Assembly: GCF_003386165.1 (NCBI RefSeq)
Contig: NZ_QRDV01000002.1
Span: 310,001 to 374,000 of the forward strand
From: Winogradskyella eximia
Lineage (GTDB): Bacteria; Bacteroidota; Bacteroidia; Flavobacteriales; Flavobacteriaceae
Length of the DNA: 64,000 bases
Direction of reading: 5' to 3'
The notes beneath the pieces were generated by a model, which saw nothing but the letters and a program-made list of their open reading frames with translations, did not search any database and was not told the origin of the DNA. How positions within the stretch are numbered: position 1 is the first letter of the stretch; every line of letters begins with the position of its first letter. The position numbers were made by a program, and so were the translations under genes. Shown one piece after another: positions 9,534 through 17,746 of this stretch.

Positions 9534-10099
9534 TTTAGAGTATTAGATTTACTTATGATAAAATGAAATTCTCTTTCTAAATCTTGTTTTATATGTTGTA
9601 CGCCATTTTTCATAATTAAATACGGAATTCCAAACATAAATAGGGCGAGAATAAAAATACCTACAATTGGGACTATTTTTATTATTGTTGAAAATTCATT
9701 ATCTAAAAAAAAAGCTCGAATTATTAACAAACTAAAAGCCATAAAAAAGAATATCGTCAAAACTCCAAAAAACAAAATCATATGGTTATTAGAAGTATTA
9801 ATTTGGACATCAATTTCCAATGCACCTCCTTTTTCAATAAGCTTACCTTCTGCCGTTGCTTTTATAAAAGTACTTTCAAAAGCACGTTTTCTTTTTCTTA
9901 TCTTAAAGCCATTCTGATTAACAGAACCTGTAAATATATTATCGCTTGAGGAAAATGCTTCAAATGCACCGGAAAGCAATCCATCAATATCTGCTTCATC
10001 AACATTATTACGCAAAGCTGAAGTAAACTTGGACCTAGACACATTCAAAGTAGTAGAGAAAGTATCAATTAATTTTATTGTTCTTAAAAAGTCTTCCAT
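9530..10099 (-). CDS. Two-TM membrane protein, 189 aa
   Basis: Unknown protein with a soluble N-terminal domain (1-105) and two hydrophobic helices near 107-129 and 139-162, then a short charged tail. The N-terminal domain holds a basic KIRKRKRAF stretch (66-74) preceding what looks like a beta-rich unit. Its topology, with both ends in the cytoplasm, would expose the N-terminal domain to the ATPase and coiled-coil proteins of the same operon. It overlaps the next gene by four bases. Upstream, 160 bases separate it from the coiled-coil gene. Confidence 0.7.
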   Translation of the reverse strand: MEDFLRTIKLIDTFSTTLNVSRSKFTSALRNNVDEADIDGLLSGAFEAFSSSDNIFTGSVNQNGFKIRKRKRAFESTFIKATAEGKLIEKGGALEIDVQINTSNNHMILFFGVLTIFFFMAFSLLIIRAFFLDNEFSTIIKIVPIVGIFILALFMFGIPYLIMKNGVQHIKQDLEREFHFIISKSNTLK

Positions 10100-10213
10100 T
10101 GAAACACTTAGCTATAACTAAATGAAAATAAGTAAAAATTGTTTTTTTTTACGTTAAGGATTGAAACGGCATCCTTTTTTCTTTTTCTAAAAAAAGATAT
10201 AGTGGAAAGCCTG

Positions 10214-10244
10214 ACCTACTTTTGTCCTTAAAACAAAAGTAGGT
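10214..10244. other. 12-bp inverted repeat inside the operon
   Basis: The arms at 10214-10225 and 10233-10244 are perfectly complementary over 12 bp with a 7-nt loop, in the gap downstream of the coiled-coil gene. On the minus strand no T-run follows immediately; a T-rich stretch appears about 20 bases later. It may attenuate transcription or protect the 3' end of the coiled-coil mRNA, so that the first gene is made in excess. Confidence 0.55.
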
Positions 10245-10259
10245 AACGCCATCATTAAA

Positions 10260-11606
10260 TTATCCTAAAAGGTCATCATCACCAGCTTCTGGCTTTGGTT
10301 CGCCTGCTGGCTCTCCTCCTCCATCACCAGATGTTGCATTTGCATCTGCTGCGTAATAATCTTCAAAAATTTCTTTCATATCAATTCCGTAACGATCTGC
10401 GAAATTCTTTTGAATAGACTTATCCTTTTCTCTAATTTCTTGTAAAGCTTCAGCATAACTTCCGTAAACACCTTGCATTACTTTTTCGTGAACAGGAATG
10501 TTGTCCATCATTTCTTGACGTGCTTTAGCACTTGCTGTATGCATTGATGCTAAAGTTTCACCAATATGCTCATCTGTTTTAACTCCTAAATGTTCTAAAA
10601 TGGCTGCAAACTCTTGATCTGTACGTGCTTTTAAAGCCACAACGTAACCATCGTAATATTTAAGACGCTCGTCTGTATCTGACTTTAATTTTGCACGATG
10701 CGTTTGTAAGTTGCTACGTAACGACGTTAAAACTTTAATAGTAAGATTATGTTTGTGAACAAAACTATCTTTTGAAGCGGCTAGTGTAGTATACGCATTT
10801 TTAAGTCCTTCTAATTCTTCTACTTTTTGCTCTAATGTTGTTACAGCACCTAGAGCCTTAGAGTATTCTTCTGATTGTTTATCGGCAACTTCTTCTAAAG
10901 CTTGACGTGCTTGTTTTAATAAAGCATATTCAGTTTCGAGCTTATCCTCTACTTCTTTTTTCTTCTGAAGTGCTTTTGTATGATTGTTAGATGCTTCTAC
11001 AATAGCTGTTTTAAGACTTTCTTCTACTTCTTTAATTTCAATCTCTCTGTCTTTTAAACGTTTTACTGCTGCTTGACTCTTAAATGACAATTCATTTAAT
11101 AAGGTTTGTACATCTGCAGTTTCAATACGTTGCTGAAACATCGCTTTTGCTTTATTATCTGCAGCATCACGCACTTTTTGAGCTTCTTTAAGCTCTTGTT
11201 CTGCGGTTTTTATTTTTCCTTTTCTACCGAAAAGATTGTTCCAAAATGTATCTGGCTTTGCATTTGCATCTTCTAACTCAACTTTTGCGCGCTCTAAACG
11301 TTTTATTGAATCATCAATGATTTTTTGTTCTGAAGCATTTAAGGCTGAAAAACCTTCGAACATAATCCCAACTTCATCTTGGTAATCCGTTAAGTCTTTA
11401 ATAGCATCTAATAAAGTGGTTCTATCTTTTTCCGCCATATCAACAACATTATCTAATGTTGCATTTAATATTTTCTGACGACTTTCAGGATCATCTTCCT
11501 GTGCCAATTTAGACTTCATTTGGTCTATGGCTTTTCCCCAATTCACATCGACTTTCGCTGTTTTTTCGTTGGAATTTGTTTCTAATAAATCAAAATCATC
11601 AGACAT
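10260..11606 (-). CDS. Long coiled-coil protein, 448 aa, acidic tail
   Basis: Almost the whole protein between residues about 75 and 330 is heptad-like helix rich in Lys, Glu, Ala and Leu, typical of a long coiled coil. Such proteins in Bacteroidota are often labelled microtubule-binding-like, which says little about function. No TM helix or signal peptide is seen. The first residues (DDFDLLE) and the last (GDDDLLG) share an acidic DLL motif, and a Gly/Pro/Glu linker precedes the C-terminal copy, as in proteins that present a docking peptide. It is the first gene of the nine-gene operon, divergent from the lipoprotein at 11773. It is probably a structural or scaffold component (inference). 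Confidence 0.75.
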   Translation of the reverse strand: MSDDFDLLETNSNEKTAKVDVNWGKAIDQMKSKLAQEDDPESRQKILNATLDNVVDMAEKDRTTLLDAIKDLTDYQDEVGIMFEGFSALNASEQKIIDDSIKRLERAKVELEDANAKPDTFWNNLFGRKGKIKTAEQELKEAQKVRDAADNKAKAMFQQRIETADVQTLLNELSFKSQAAVKRLKDREIEIKEVEESLKTAIVEASNNHTKALQKKKEVEDKLETEYALLKQARQALEEVADKQSEEYSKALGAVTTLEQKVEELEGLKNAYTTLAASKDSFVHKHNLTIKVLTSLRSNLQTHRAKLKSDTDERLKYYDGYVVALKARTDQEFAAILEHLGVKTDEHIGETLASMHTASAKARQEMMDNIPVHEKVMQGVYGSYAEALQEIREKDKSIQKNFADRYGIDMKEIFEDYYAADANATSGDGGGEPAGEPKPEAGDDDLLG

Positions 11607-11772
11607 ATTGTATCGTATTATTAAGTTGAACAGTTTAAGGTTAACAATTTCGGTAATTTTTTAAGACTATAAAAACTTTACTCGCTAATTATATGTAGTT
11701 AATGTTATAAAAATGTTACACACTAATAAAATTAAATGCATAATCGATACTTTTATAAAAAAAATTAAGAAT

Positions 11773-12558
11773 ATGAAATCACTAATAAACATCTTATTAC
11801 TAGTAATTACGACAACAAGTTTGAGTTGTAAAAATGAAACTCAAAAAGAAAATACCGTTGTTCTTGAAACTGAAACTGTTGATGAACCAAATCAATCGTG
11901 TTTAAACATTATACCTATATCTCATGCTACATTTGTTTTAGAAACAGAAAACGAAACTATATATGTTGATCCAACAGGTGTTTTAGAATCTTTTAAAGAC
12001 ATAAAAAAGCCAAGTTTAATCTTAATAACTGATATTCACGGAGATCATTTAAGTTTAGAGACATTAGAAGCTATAGATCTTACTAACGCAACTCTTATTG
12101 CTCCATTGGCGGTAGTAGAAAAATTACCAGCAAACCTTACTCAGCACAATATTGTAACCTTAAAGAATGATGATAACTTTGAATATAATGGTATAACTAT
12201 TGAAGCTATACCTATGTATAATTTAAGAGAAGACGCTTTAAAGTATCACTCAAAAGGAAGAGGTAATGGTTATGTTCTTACTATAAATGATGAACGTATT
12301 TATATTTCAGGTGATACTGAAGATATTCCAGAACTGCGAAACCTTAAAAATATTGATAAAGCATTTGTTTGTATGAATTTACCTTATACTATGCCTGTTG
12401 AAAGTGCTGCCAGTGCTGTTTTAGACTTTAAACCAAAAACTGTTTACCCTTACCATTACAGAGGAACTGAAGGTCTCAGTGATATTAAAAAATTTAAAAC
12501 ATTAGTTAATGAAGGTGATAAGGAGATTGAAGTTGTCTCGTTAAAATGGTATAAATAG
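11773..12558 (+). CDS. MBL-fold hydrolase lipoprotein, UlaG-like
   Basis: This is a metallo-beta-lactamase-fold protein of the UlaG-like group. Metal-ligand motifs are visible (numbering from this start): DIHGDH at 87-92, GDTED at 180-184 and a later His near 228 in YPYHY. I chose the ATG at 11773 and not the in-frame ATG at 11713 because it gives a clean lipoprotein signal (MKSLINILLLVITTTSLSC) with the lipid-attached Cys at 19; the longer form would bury the signal behind 20 basic residues. The mature protein should be membrane-anchored in the envelope. The substrate is unknown. It is monocistronic and divergent from the coiled-coil gene. Confidence 0.85.
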   Translation: MKSLINILLLVITTTSLSCKNETQKENTVVLETETVDEPNQSCLNIIPISHATFVLETENETIYVDPTGVLESFKDIKKPSLILITDIHGDHLSLETLEAIDLTNATLIAPLAVVEKLPANLTQHNIVTLKNDDNFEYNGITIEAIPMYNLREDALKYHSKGRGNGYVLTINDERIYISGDTEDIPELRNLKNIDKAFVCMNLPYTMPVESAASAVLDFKPKTVYPYHYRGTEGLSDIKKFKTLVNEGDKEIEVVSLKWYK

Positions 12559-12757
12559 AAATATCTAAAATAAATCTATTGTTGATAAGTTCATAAAAGC
12601 CATATTTACCTTAAAAACACTGTGCTTCATCCGATTAAACAAACTGTTAATCGAAGAAATTGTTGATTAAAAATTGTAAATATTTTAAAATTAAGCATTT
12701 AACATTAAGATTTTTTCTATATTAGCGTTCTAGAACCCAATTCTAAAGCCATTAATT

Positions 12758-12982
12758 ATGTTTAAAGTCCTGCTTTCCATAGCTTTAATTGTGACGACGA
12801 CACAACTCACAATGATTTTAATCGCTGTAGCGTCTGTATTTCTTGTTTTCATCTTAATAGCTATTGTAAAGATGTATAAATTGAAAGCTGAGAATAAGAA
12901 ATTAATGCAAACGAATGCATATAACGACTATGAAGAATCTAATGAAGATATTCCAAGTGGACATCTTTATGGAGATAACTAA
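12758..12982 (+). CDS. Small single-pass membrane protein, 74 aa
   Basis: Unknown short protein. One long hydrophobic region (residues about 3-40, possibly a cleaved signal followed by a TM helix at 20-40) is followed by a basic coiled-coil-like stretch (KMYKLKAENKKL) and an acidic tail. An ATG start and absence of an antisense gene support it as real, although there is no homology I can name. It is followed immediately by a second tiny membrane-protein gene, and the pair ends at a shared terminator. Confidence 0.6.
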   Translation: MFKVLLSIALIVTTTQLTMILIAVASVFLVFILIAIVKMYKLKAENKKLMQTNAYNDYEESNEDIPSGHLYGDN

Positions 12983-12992
12983 ATCAGCTTAT

Positions 12993-13196
12993 ATGACCTA
13001 TTTATTATTAATTCCCTTCTTCATTATTTTTGGTATATATATTATTTATAGTAAACCTGATTTATACGCACATGAACATGATGCATCTATCAATAAAGAA
13101 ATAGAGAATTTTAATGCTAATTTCAAAGTACTCGAAAACTTAGAAATAGAAAACAATTATTTTATTAATAACAACCATCTTTATAATAACAAATAA
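12993..13196 (+). CDS. Small membrane protein, 67 aa
   Basis: A TM helix at residues about 2-21 (TYLLLIPFFIIFGIYIIY) is followed by a hydrophilic tail rich in Asn, Glu and His. The start is ambiguous. ATG at 12993 lies ten bases after the preceding stop and places the TM helix at the N-terminus; ATG at 12969 would add eight residues and overlap the upstream gene by 14 bases; the longest frame (12915) overlaps heavily and is unlikely. No function is recognised. It is paired with the 74-residue gene just upstream. Confidence 0.5.
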   Translation: MTYLLLIPFFIIFGIYIIYSKPDLYAHEHDASINKEIENFNANFKVLENLEIENNYFINNNHLYNNK

Positions 13197-13228
13197 AAAA
13201 AAGCCAGCTAATTACTGGCTTTTTTTTG
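13195..13228. terminator. Bidirectional terminator between convergent genes
   Basis: Arms AGCCAG (13202-13207) and CTGGCT (13215-13220) with a 7-nt loop are flanked by an A-run on the left and a T-run on the right. The hairpin can therefore stop both the plus-strand pair at 12758-13196 and ettA on the minus strand. Confidence 0.85.
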
Positions 13229-13245
13229 TTTTGATAGTCTGTAAT

Positions 13246-14937
13246 TTATCTTACTAACTTTCTATACTTAATTCGTTTTGGCATTAAATCTCCACCCAAA
13301 CGTTTCTTCTTATTTTCTTCGTATTCACTAAAGCCTCCTTCAAAGAAATAGACTTGAGAATCTCCTTCAAAAGCTAAAATATGTGTACATATTCTATCTA
13401 AGAACCATCTATCGTGACTAATAACTACTGCACAACCTGCAAAGTTTTCTAAACCTTCTTCTAATGCTCGCAAAGTATTAACATCTAAATCATTAGTAGG
13501 CTCATCTAAAAGTAATACATTACCTTCTTCTTTTAACGTCATAGCTAAGTGTAAACGGTTACGTTCACCACCAGAAAGTAGTTTTACCTTTTTATTTTGT
13601 TCACCACCAGAGAAGTTAAAACGGCTTAAATAGGCTCTAGAATTTACTTCCTTTCCTCCCATCATTACCAACTCTTGCTCATCACTAAAGTTTTGCCAAA
13701 TCGTTTTCTCTGGGTCAATATTAGAATGCTTTTGATCGACGTAAGCAATCTTCGCTGTTTCACCAACTTTGAATTCTCCTTTATCTGGAGTTTCCTCACC
13801 CATAATCATTCTAAAAATGGTTGTTTTACCTGCACCATTTGGTCCAATAACACCAACTATACCTGCTTGAGGTAAATTGAAATTTAGATTATCATAAAGT
13901 AATTTATCATCGTAACCCTTAGCAACACCAACAGCTTCAATAACATTGGTTCCTAAACGTGGTCCATTAGGAATATAGATTTCTAATTTTTCGTCAAGTT
14001 GTTTTTGATCTTGACTCATTAATTTATCATAGTTCTTCAAACGTGCTTTTTGCTTAGTTTGACGACCTTTAGCTCCTTGACGTACCCAATCTAGCTCACG
14101 TTCTAAAGTCTTTTGACGTTTAGACGCTGTTTTACTTTCTTGAGCCATTCGTTTTGATTTCTGATCTAACCAAGATGAGTAATTTCCTTTCCATGGAATC
14201 CCTTCACCTCTATCGAGTTCTAAAATCCAACCTGCTACATTATCTAAGAAATATCTATCGTGCGTTACAGCAATAACAGTCCCTTTATACTGTGCTAAAT
14301 GATGCTCTAACCAATGTACAGATTCTGCATCTAAGTGGTTGGTTGGCTCATCTAATAACAATACATCAGGTTCTTGTAATAACAAACGACATAGCGCTAC
14401 ACGACGACGTTCACCACCAGAAAGCACTCCAATTTTCTTATCACCATCTGGAGTTCTTAGCGCATCCATTGCTATTTCTAACTTGGTATCTAATTCCCAA
14501 GCATTAGCTGCATCAATTTGATCTTGTAATTCTGCTTGGCGGTTCATAAGCTTTTCCATTTTATCTGGATTGCTATACACCTCTTCTAAACCAAACTGAT
14601 CATTAATACTGTTGTATTCATCAAGAATAGCTACAGTTTCAGCAGCACCTTCTCTTACAATTTCCATAACGGTTTTATCGTCATCTAATTGTGGTTCTTG
14701 CTCTAAGTAGCCAACCGTATAACCAGGTTGAAAAACTACATCTCCTTGGTAATTCTTATCAACTCCAGCTATAATCTTCAATAAAGTAGATTTACCAGAA
14801 CCGTTAAGTCCAAGAATACCAATCTTGGCTCCATAAAAGAAACTTAAATATATATTTTTTAACACCGGAGTATTTGCTCCAGGAAAGGTCTTAGTAAGAC
14901 CAGACATTGCGAAAATTACTTTTTTATCGTCAGACAT
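13246..14937 (-). CDS. ettA: ABC-F translation factor EttA
   Basis: EttA is a soluble twin-ATPase that binds the ribosomal E site and links first peptide-bond formation to the ATP/ADP ratio. Two ABC modules are visible: Walker A GLNGSGKS at 43-50 with signature LSGGE at 172-176 and DEPTN at 196-200, then Walker A GPNGAGKT at 365-372 with LSGGE at 454-458 and DEPTNDLD. The region between modules carries the basic linker (KTASKRQKTLERELDWVRQG) typical of the EttA subfamily. Length (563) is close to the family's usual 555-560. It is monocistronic and ends at a bidirectional terminator. Confidence 0.93.
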   Translation of the reverse strand: MSDDKKVIFAMSGLTKTFPGANTPVLKNIYLSFFYGAKIGILGLNGSGKSTLLKIIAGVDKNYQGDVVFQPGYTVGYLEQEPQLDDDKTVMEIVREGAAETVAILDEYNSINDQFGLEEVYSNPDKMEKLMNRQAELQDQIDAANAWELDTKLEIAMDALRTPDGDKKIGVLSGGERRRVALCRLLLQEPDVLLLDEPTNHLDAESVHWLEHHLAQYKGTVIAVTHDRYFLDNVAGWILELDRGEGIPWKGNYSSWLDQKSKRMAQESKTASKRQKTLERELDWVRQGAKGRQTKQKARLKNYDKLMSQDQKQLDEKLEIYIPNGPRLGTNVIEAVGVAKGYDDKLLYDNLNFNLPQAGIVGVIGPNGAGKTTIFRMIMGEETPDKGEFKVGETAKIAYVDQKHSNIDPEKTIWQNFSDEQELVMMGGKEVNSRAYLSRFNFSGGEQNKKVKLLSGGERNRLHLAMTLKEEGNVLLLDEPTNDLDVNTLRALEEGLENFAGCAVVISHDRWFLDRICTHILAFEGDSQVYFFEGGFSEYEENKKKRLGGDLMPKRIKYRKLVR

Positions 14938-15011
14938 TATTATTTACGATTTTTGATTTACAATTTTAATTTTAATCCGTTATAGCCTAATTCTAAAGAC
15001 CAATAACCGAC

Positions 15012-15194
15012 TTATACTCTTCCTTTTAATGCATTAAAAACCCATGCAATACAGAAAAATCCACCACCAACAGCAGCAAAGCCCCAACCTGCGACATCAT
15101 CATATCTAAATGCGCCAAGTGCAATTAATCCACATCCGACAAATACCATAATCCATGTAGCCCAAGCTAATACTGTATTTTTATTCATTGCCAT
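15012..15194 (-). CDS. Small membrane protein, CAL67264-like
   Basis: A protein of 58-60 residues with two hydrophobic helices separated by a short FRYDD loop. The sequence, with LAWATWIMVFVG and GWGFAAVGGGFFCIAWVFNALKG, matches what I recall of the small CAL67264 family found across Flavobacteriaceae; its function is unknown. Two in-frame ATGs are possible, 15194 (MAMNKN) and 15188 (MNKNTV); an upstream TTG at 15200 is less likely. It lies between ettA and the pirin operon, on the same strand as both, separated from the latter by a terminator. Confidence 0.7.
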   Translation of the reverse strand: MAMNKNTVLAWATWIMVFVGCGLIALGAFRYDDVAGWGFAAVGGGFFCIAWVFNALKGRV

Positions 15195-15241
15195 ATTCAA
15201 TCTTAGTTTTATAGTTAGTTAACTACAAATATCGCATTTTA

Positions 15242-15272
15242 AATAAAAAAAGCATCACTATTTGTGATGCTT
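15242..15272 (-). terminator. Terminator of the pirin operon
   Basis: An 8-bp hairpin (AGCATCAC 15251-15258 with GTGATGCT 15264-15271, 5-nt loop) is followed on the minus strand by a T-run (A-run at 15244-15250 on the plus strand). It lies 24 bases after the pirin stop. Confidence 0.85.
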
Positions 15273-15294
15273 CTGATGTAAATTGTATCAAAAA

Positions 15295-16020
15295 CTAAAA
15301 ATTAATCATAGGAACTTCTATAAATAATAATTCGCTATCCGTTTTAGTAGTTATATTGAAGCTATCCGTTTCTGAAATTCCAATGGCATCTCTACCTTCT
15401 AAAACATCGCTTTCAACTTCAGCATTGCCAGAAATCAGCATCATATAAACACCATGATTTTTCCCTTTTAGTTGATATGTAAATGTATCACCTTCTGATA
15501 AATCAATTCTAGAAAGTTTAGCGTCTTGATGAATTTTTAGGCTTTCTGAGTCTATATCTTCAAAAGACGTCACTAACGTTTGAAGCTGTCCTTTTCGATC
15601 TTCAGGCTTAAATGTTTTTTGATCATAACGAGGCTCTACATGTCGTTTTTGTGGAATTATCCAAATTTGAAATAAACTTAAATGCTCATCAACCGATCCA
15701 TTAATTTCAGAATGTTGAACGCCTGTTCCTGCTGACATCACTTGTACTTCGCCTGGAAGTACAGATTGCCAATCATCATTCATATTATCACGATGCTTTA
15801 AAACACCTTTTAATGGTATGGTTATAATCTCCATATTATCATGAGGATGTGTTCCAAATCCCATTTTTGGTGCTATAATATCGTCATTTAAAACCCTTAA
15901 TGCTCCAAAATGTACGCGTTCAGGATTATTCCAACTTGCAAAACTAAAGGAGTGATTAGCTTGTAACCATCCATGATTGGCAAATCCTCTACTGTCTGCT
16001 TTATGTAGTACTTTTTTCAT
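15295..16020 (-). CDS. Pirin family protein (YhaK/quercetinase-like bicupin)
   Basis: Pirins are two-domain cupins; some bacterial members show quercetin dioxygenase activity and respond to oxidative or electrophile stress. The metal site is visible in the N-terminal cupin: His58 and His60 (THPHDNMEI), His103 and Glu105 (VQHSE). The C-terminal cupin is less conserved. Length (241 aa) is normal for the short YhaK type. It is the last gene of a five-gene operon (DoxX, FMN reductase, GNAT, MarR, pirin), 25 bases after the MarR stop, and is followed by a terminator. Control by that MarR is a reasonable inference. Confidence 0.92.
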   Translation of the reverse strand: MKKVLHKADSRGFANHGWLQANHSFSFASWNNPERVHFGALRVLNDDIIAPKMGFGTHPHDNMEIITIPLKGVLKHRDNMNDDWQSVLPGEVQVMSAGTGVQHSEINGSVDEHLSLFQIWIIPQKRHVEPRYDQKTFKPEDRKGQLQTLVTSFEDIDSESLKIHQDAKLSRIDLSEGDTFTYQLKGKNHGVYMMLISGNAEVESDVLEGRDAIGISETDSFNITTKTDSELLFIEVPMINF

Positions 16021-16045
16021 GATAATTTCCTTTTATTTAATTCTA

Positions 16046-16483
16046 TTAGCGCATTTTATCCAATAAATTGCTTAATTGCTCCGCTTCCTCTTCACTTAAG
16101 TTTTTAATTAATTCTTTATTCATATCATTCGGAATGGTGTTTAACAAATCCAAACCTTGCTGTGTGATTTCAATTTTAACCACACGCCTATCGTATTCTG
16201 ATGGCAAACGTTTAATTAAATCTTTAGCACAAAGTTTATCCATTAATCGTGTGGCATTAGGTGAACGTTCTAACATTCTATCCTTAATGGTCTGAACTTT
16301 CAAAGGTTCTTTAGCACCTCTTAAAATTCTTAAAATATTGTACTGCTGCTGTGAGATTCCAAAGTTTTTAAAAGATTCACTTTGACTACTCGTTATCCAA
16401 TTGGCTGTATAAATAATATTTAGAAGTGCCTTTACTCTAAAGTTTTCGAATTTTGAATTAATATCTTTCGATAAATCTCCCAT
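16046..16483 (-). CDS. MarR family transcriptional regulator
   Basis: Winged-helix repressor of 145 residues. The DNA-binding part is clear: the helix-turn-helix (QQYNILRILRGAKEPLKVQ), then the segment around SPNATRLMDKL and the wing with RLPSEYDRRVVKIEIT, where the Asp-Arg-Arg is the classical wing-tip motif of MarR proteins. N- and C-terminal helices form the dimer interface. It is fourth in the DoxX-pirin operon, so it probably represses its own operon. A near-perfect inverted repeat on the operon promoter (17735-17756) is the likely binding site. The ligand is unknown; no conserved Cys pair of the OhrR type is obvious. Confidence 0.92.
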   Translation of the reverse strand: MGDLSKDINSKFENFRVKALLNIIYTANWITSSQSESFKNFGISQQQYNILRILRGAKEPLKVQTIKDRMLERSPNATRLMDKLCAKDLIKRLPSEYDRRVVKIEITQQGLDLLNTIPNDMNKELIKNLSEEEAEQLSNLLDKMR

Positions 16484-16508
16484 GTGTTAATAGTCTTAGT
16501 AATTCTAT

Positions 16509-16790
16509 TTATACTTTAATGTCATCATATTGTGTTGTCTTACCAAATACTTTGGCTACATAAGGACAACTTGCTGTTGCTTTAAAGTTGTTTTCCCTTG
16601 CGTAATCAGCTATTGCATCTATTAATTGCTGACCAAGATTTTGACCTCTATAATTAGGATCAATCTCTGTATGATGAATATCGATGCGACCGTCATTAAC
16701 ATGTGCATACGCGATTTCACCAATTTCTTTTTCGTCATCTAGCAAATAAAATCTAGTGCTTTTTTTTGATGTTTCGTGTTTTAATTCCAT
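16509..16790 (-). CDS. GNAT N-acetyltransferase, YjdJ type
   Basis: A 93-residue minimal GNAT fold. The acetyl-CoA-binding segment is NYRGQNLGQQLIDAI (matching the Q/R-x-x-G-x-G/A pattern) at about residues 45-60, preceded by a beta strand with HHTEIDPN. Such short proteins usually acetylate small molecules or protein amines; the substrate cannot be read from sequence. The gene begins two bases after the stop of the FMN reductase gene, so they are co-translated in the DoxX-pirin operon. Confidence 0.88.
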   Translation of the reverse strand: MELKHETSKKSTRFYLLDDEKEIGEIAYAHVNDGRIDIHHTEIDPNYRGQNLGQQLIDAIADYARENNFKATASCPYVAKVFGKTTQYDDIKV

Positions 16791-16792
16791 GA

Positions 16793-17323
16793 TTATAAAC
16801 TGTCTTTAAAAAGTTTCACTTTATTCAACAATTCGGTATTTAAGGTGTCATTCGTAATTTTACCTTCAGAAAAATTATCGTAAAAAGACGGTAACGAAAA
16901 TTGCCCTGTAATGTTGGCATCGTGTCTAGGAAAACGATCAGAAGCCAATTCTAAAACAGATGCTCCACCTCTAGCTCCTGGAGATGTTGCCATAAGTAAT
17001 AATGGTTTGTTTAAAAATGTTTTTTGTTCTACTCTAGAAGCCCAATCAAATATGTTTTTAAATGCCGAAGTGTACGCTCCGTTATGTTCCGCTAAAGAGA
17101 TTATAAAACCATCTGCTTCCTTTAAATGATTAACAAACTCTACAGCTTGCTCAGGAAAACCTTGAGTTTGCTCTCTATCTGAACTATAAATTGGCATTTC
17201 AAAATCATTTAAATCTAATACCGTTGTACTAACATTATTTACTAACTGAGATGCATAAGTGGCTAACTGCTTATTAATTGAAGTACTGCTATTACTTCCG
17301 GCAAATGCTATGATGTTTTTCAT
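16793..17323 (-). CDS. NADPH-dependent FMN reductase (flavodoxin-like)
   Basis: A flavodoxin-fold oxidoreductase of 176 residues. The phosphate-binding loop is AFAGSNSSTSINKQLA (7-22) and the flavin-binding loop is SLAEHNGAYTSAFKNIFDWASR near residues 76-97, the hallmark of the FMN reductase family that includes quinone, chromate and azo reductases. It is second in the operon headed by a DoxX protein and co-regulated with a pirin and a MarR repressor. This combination suggests reductive detoxification of quinone-like or electrophilic compounds (inference). Confidence 0.92.
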   Translation of the reverse strand: MKNIIAFAGSNSSTSINKQLATYASQLVNNVSTTVLDLNDFEMPIYSSDREQTQGFPEQAVEFVNHLKEADGFIISLAEHNGAYTSAFKNIFDWASRVEQKTFLNKPLLLMATSPGARGGASVLELASDRFPRHDANITGQFSLPSFYDNFSEGKITNDTLNTELLNKVKLFKDSL

Positions 17324-17340
17324 TTTTTTAATGTTTAGGT

Positions 17341-17694
17341 TTAATTGATTTTTTTATAAAAAGTGTAAGATACTAATAGCAAAATAAATGCTACTACTGC
17401 TGCCATTTGTTCACCATCACCAATCATATAATGTGCAAAAAAGGCCAGAATGAAAGCAAAGAAAAAGCCTGAGTAAGCCCATTCTTTTAACGTTTTTAAT
17501 CCTGGAACCCAAAGCACAATCAATCCTAATAATTTTAGTATAGCATACGGATAAATTATATAGGCTGGATATCCAAAATTTGTAAATGCAATTACAATAT
17601 CATCATGTTTAAAAAAGTACATACTAACAGAAAATAACATTAACAATGTTAATAAACCGGTAGCTGCGTAATAGATAATTTTATTCGTTTTCAT
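17341..17694 (-). CDS. DoxX family membrane protein
   Basis: A 117-residue protein with four hydrophobic helices, typical of the DoxX group, whose members often partner with thiol or redox stress enzymes. The segment with YAILKLLGLIVLWVPGL and the helix hairpin after it are characteristic. It is the first gene of the five-gene minus-strand operon. The promoter upstream is unusually clear (TTG-N20-TAGTTTTG at 17716-17746), giving a 5' leader of only about 15 bases before the ATG. Confidence 0.88.
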   Translation of the reverse strand: MKTNKIIYYAATGLLTLLMLFSVSMYFFKHDDIVIAFTNFGYPAYIIYPYAILKLLGLIVLWVPGLKTLKEWAYSGFFFAFILAFFAHYMIGDGEQMAAVVAFILLLVSYTFYKKIN

Positions 17695-17715
17695 ATTTTA
17701 TTTGTTTTAGTGATA

Positions 17716-17746
17716 CAAAACTACAATAAAATTAATTAGTTTCCAA
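17716..17746 (-). promoter_or_regulatory. Promoter of the DoxX-MarR-pirin operon
   Basis: On the minus strand the sequence reads TTG (17746-17744), 20 bases, TAGTTTTG (17723-17716). This matches the known Bacteroidota consensus TTG-N17-23-TAnnTTTG exactly. It lies 22 bases upstream of the DoxX ATG. Confidence 0.7.

Noticed and set aside
12915..12992. Longer start of the 67-aa membrane protein
   Set aside because: It would overlap the preceding gene by 68 bases and add an unlikely basic stretch before the TM helix.
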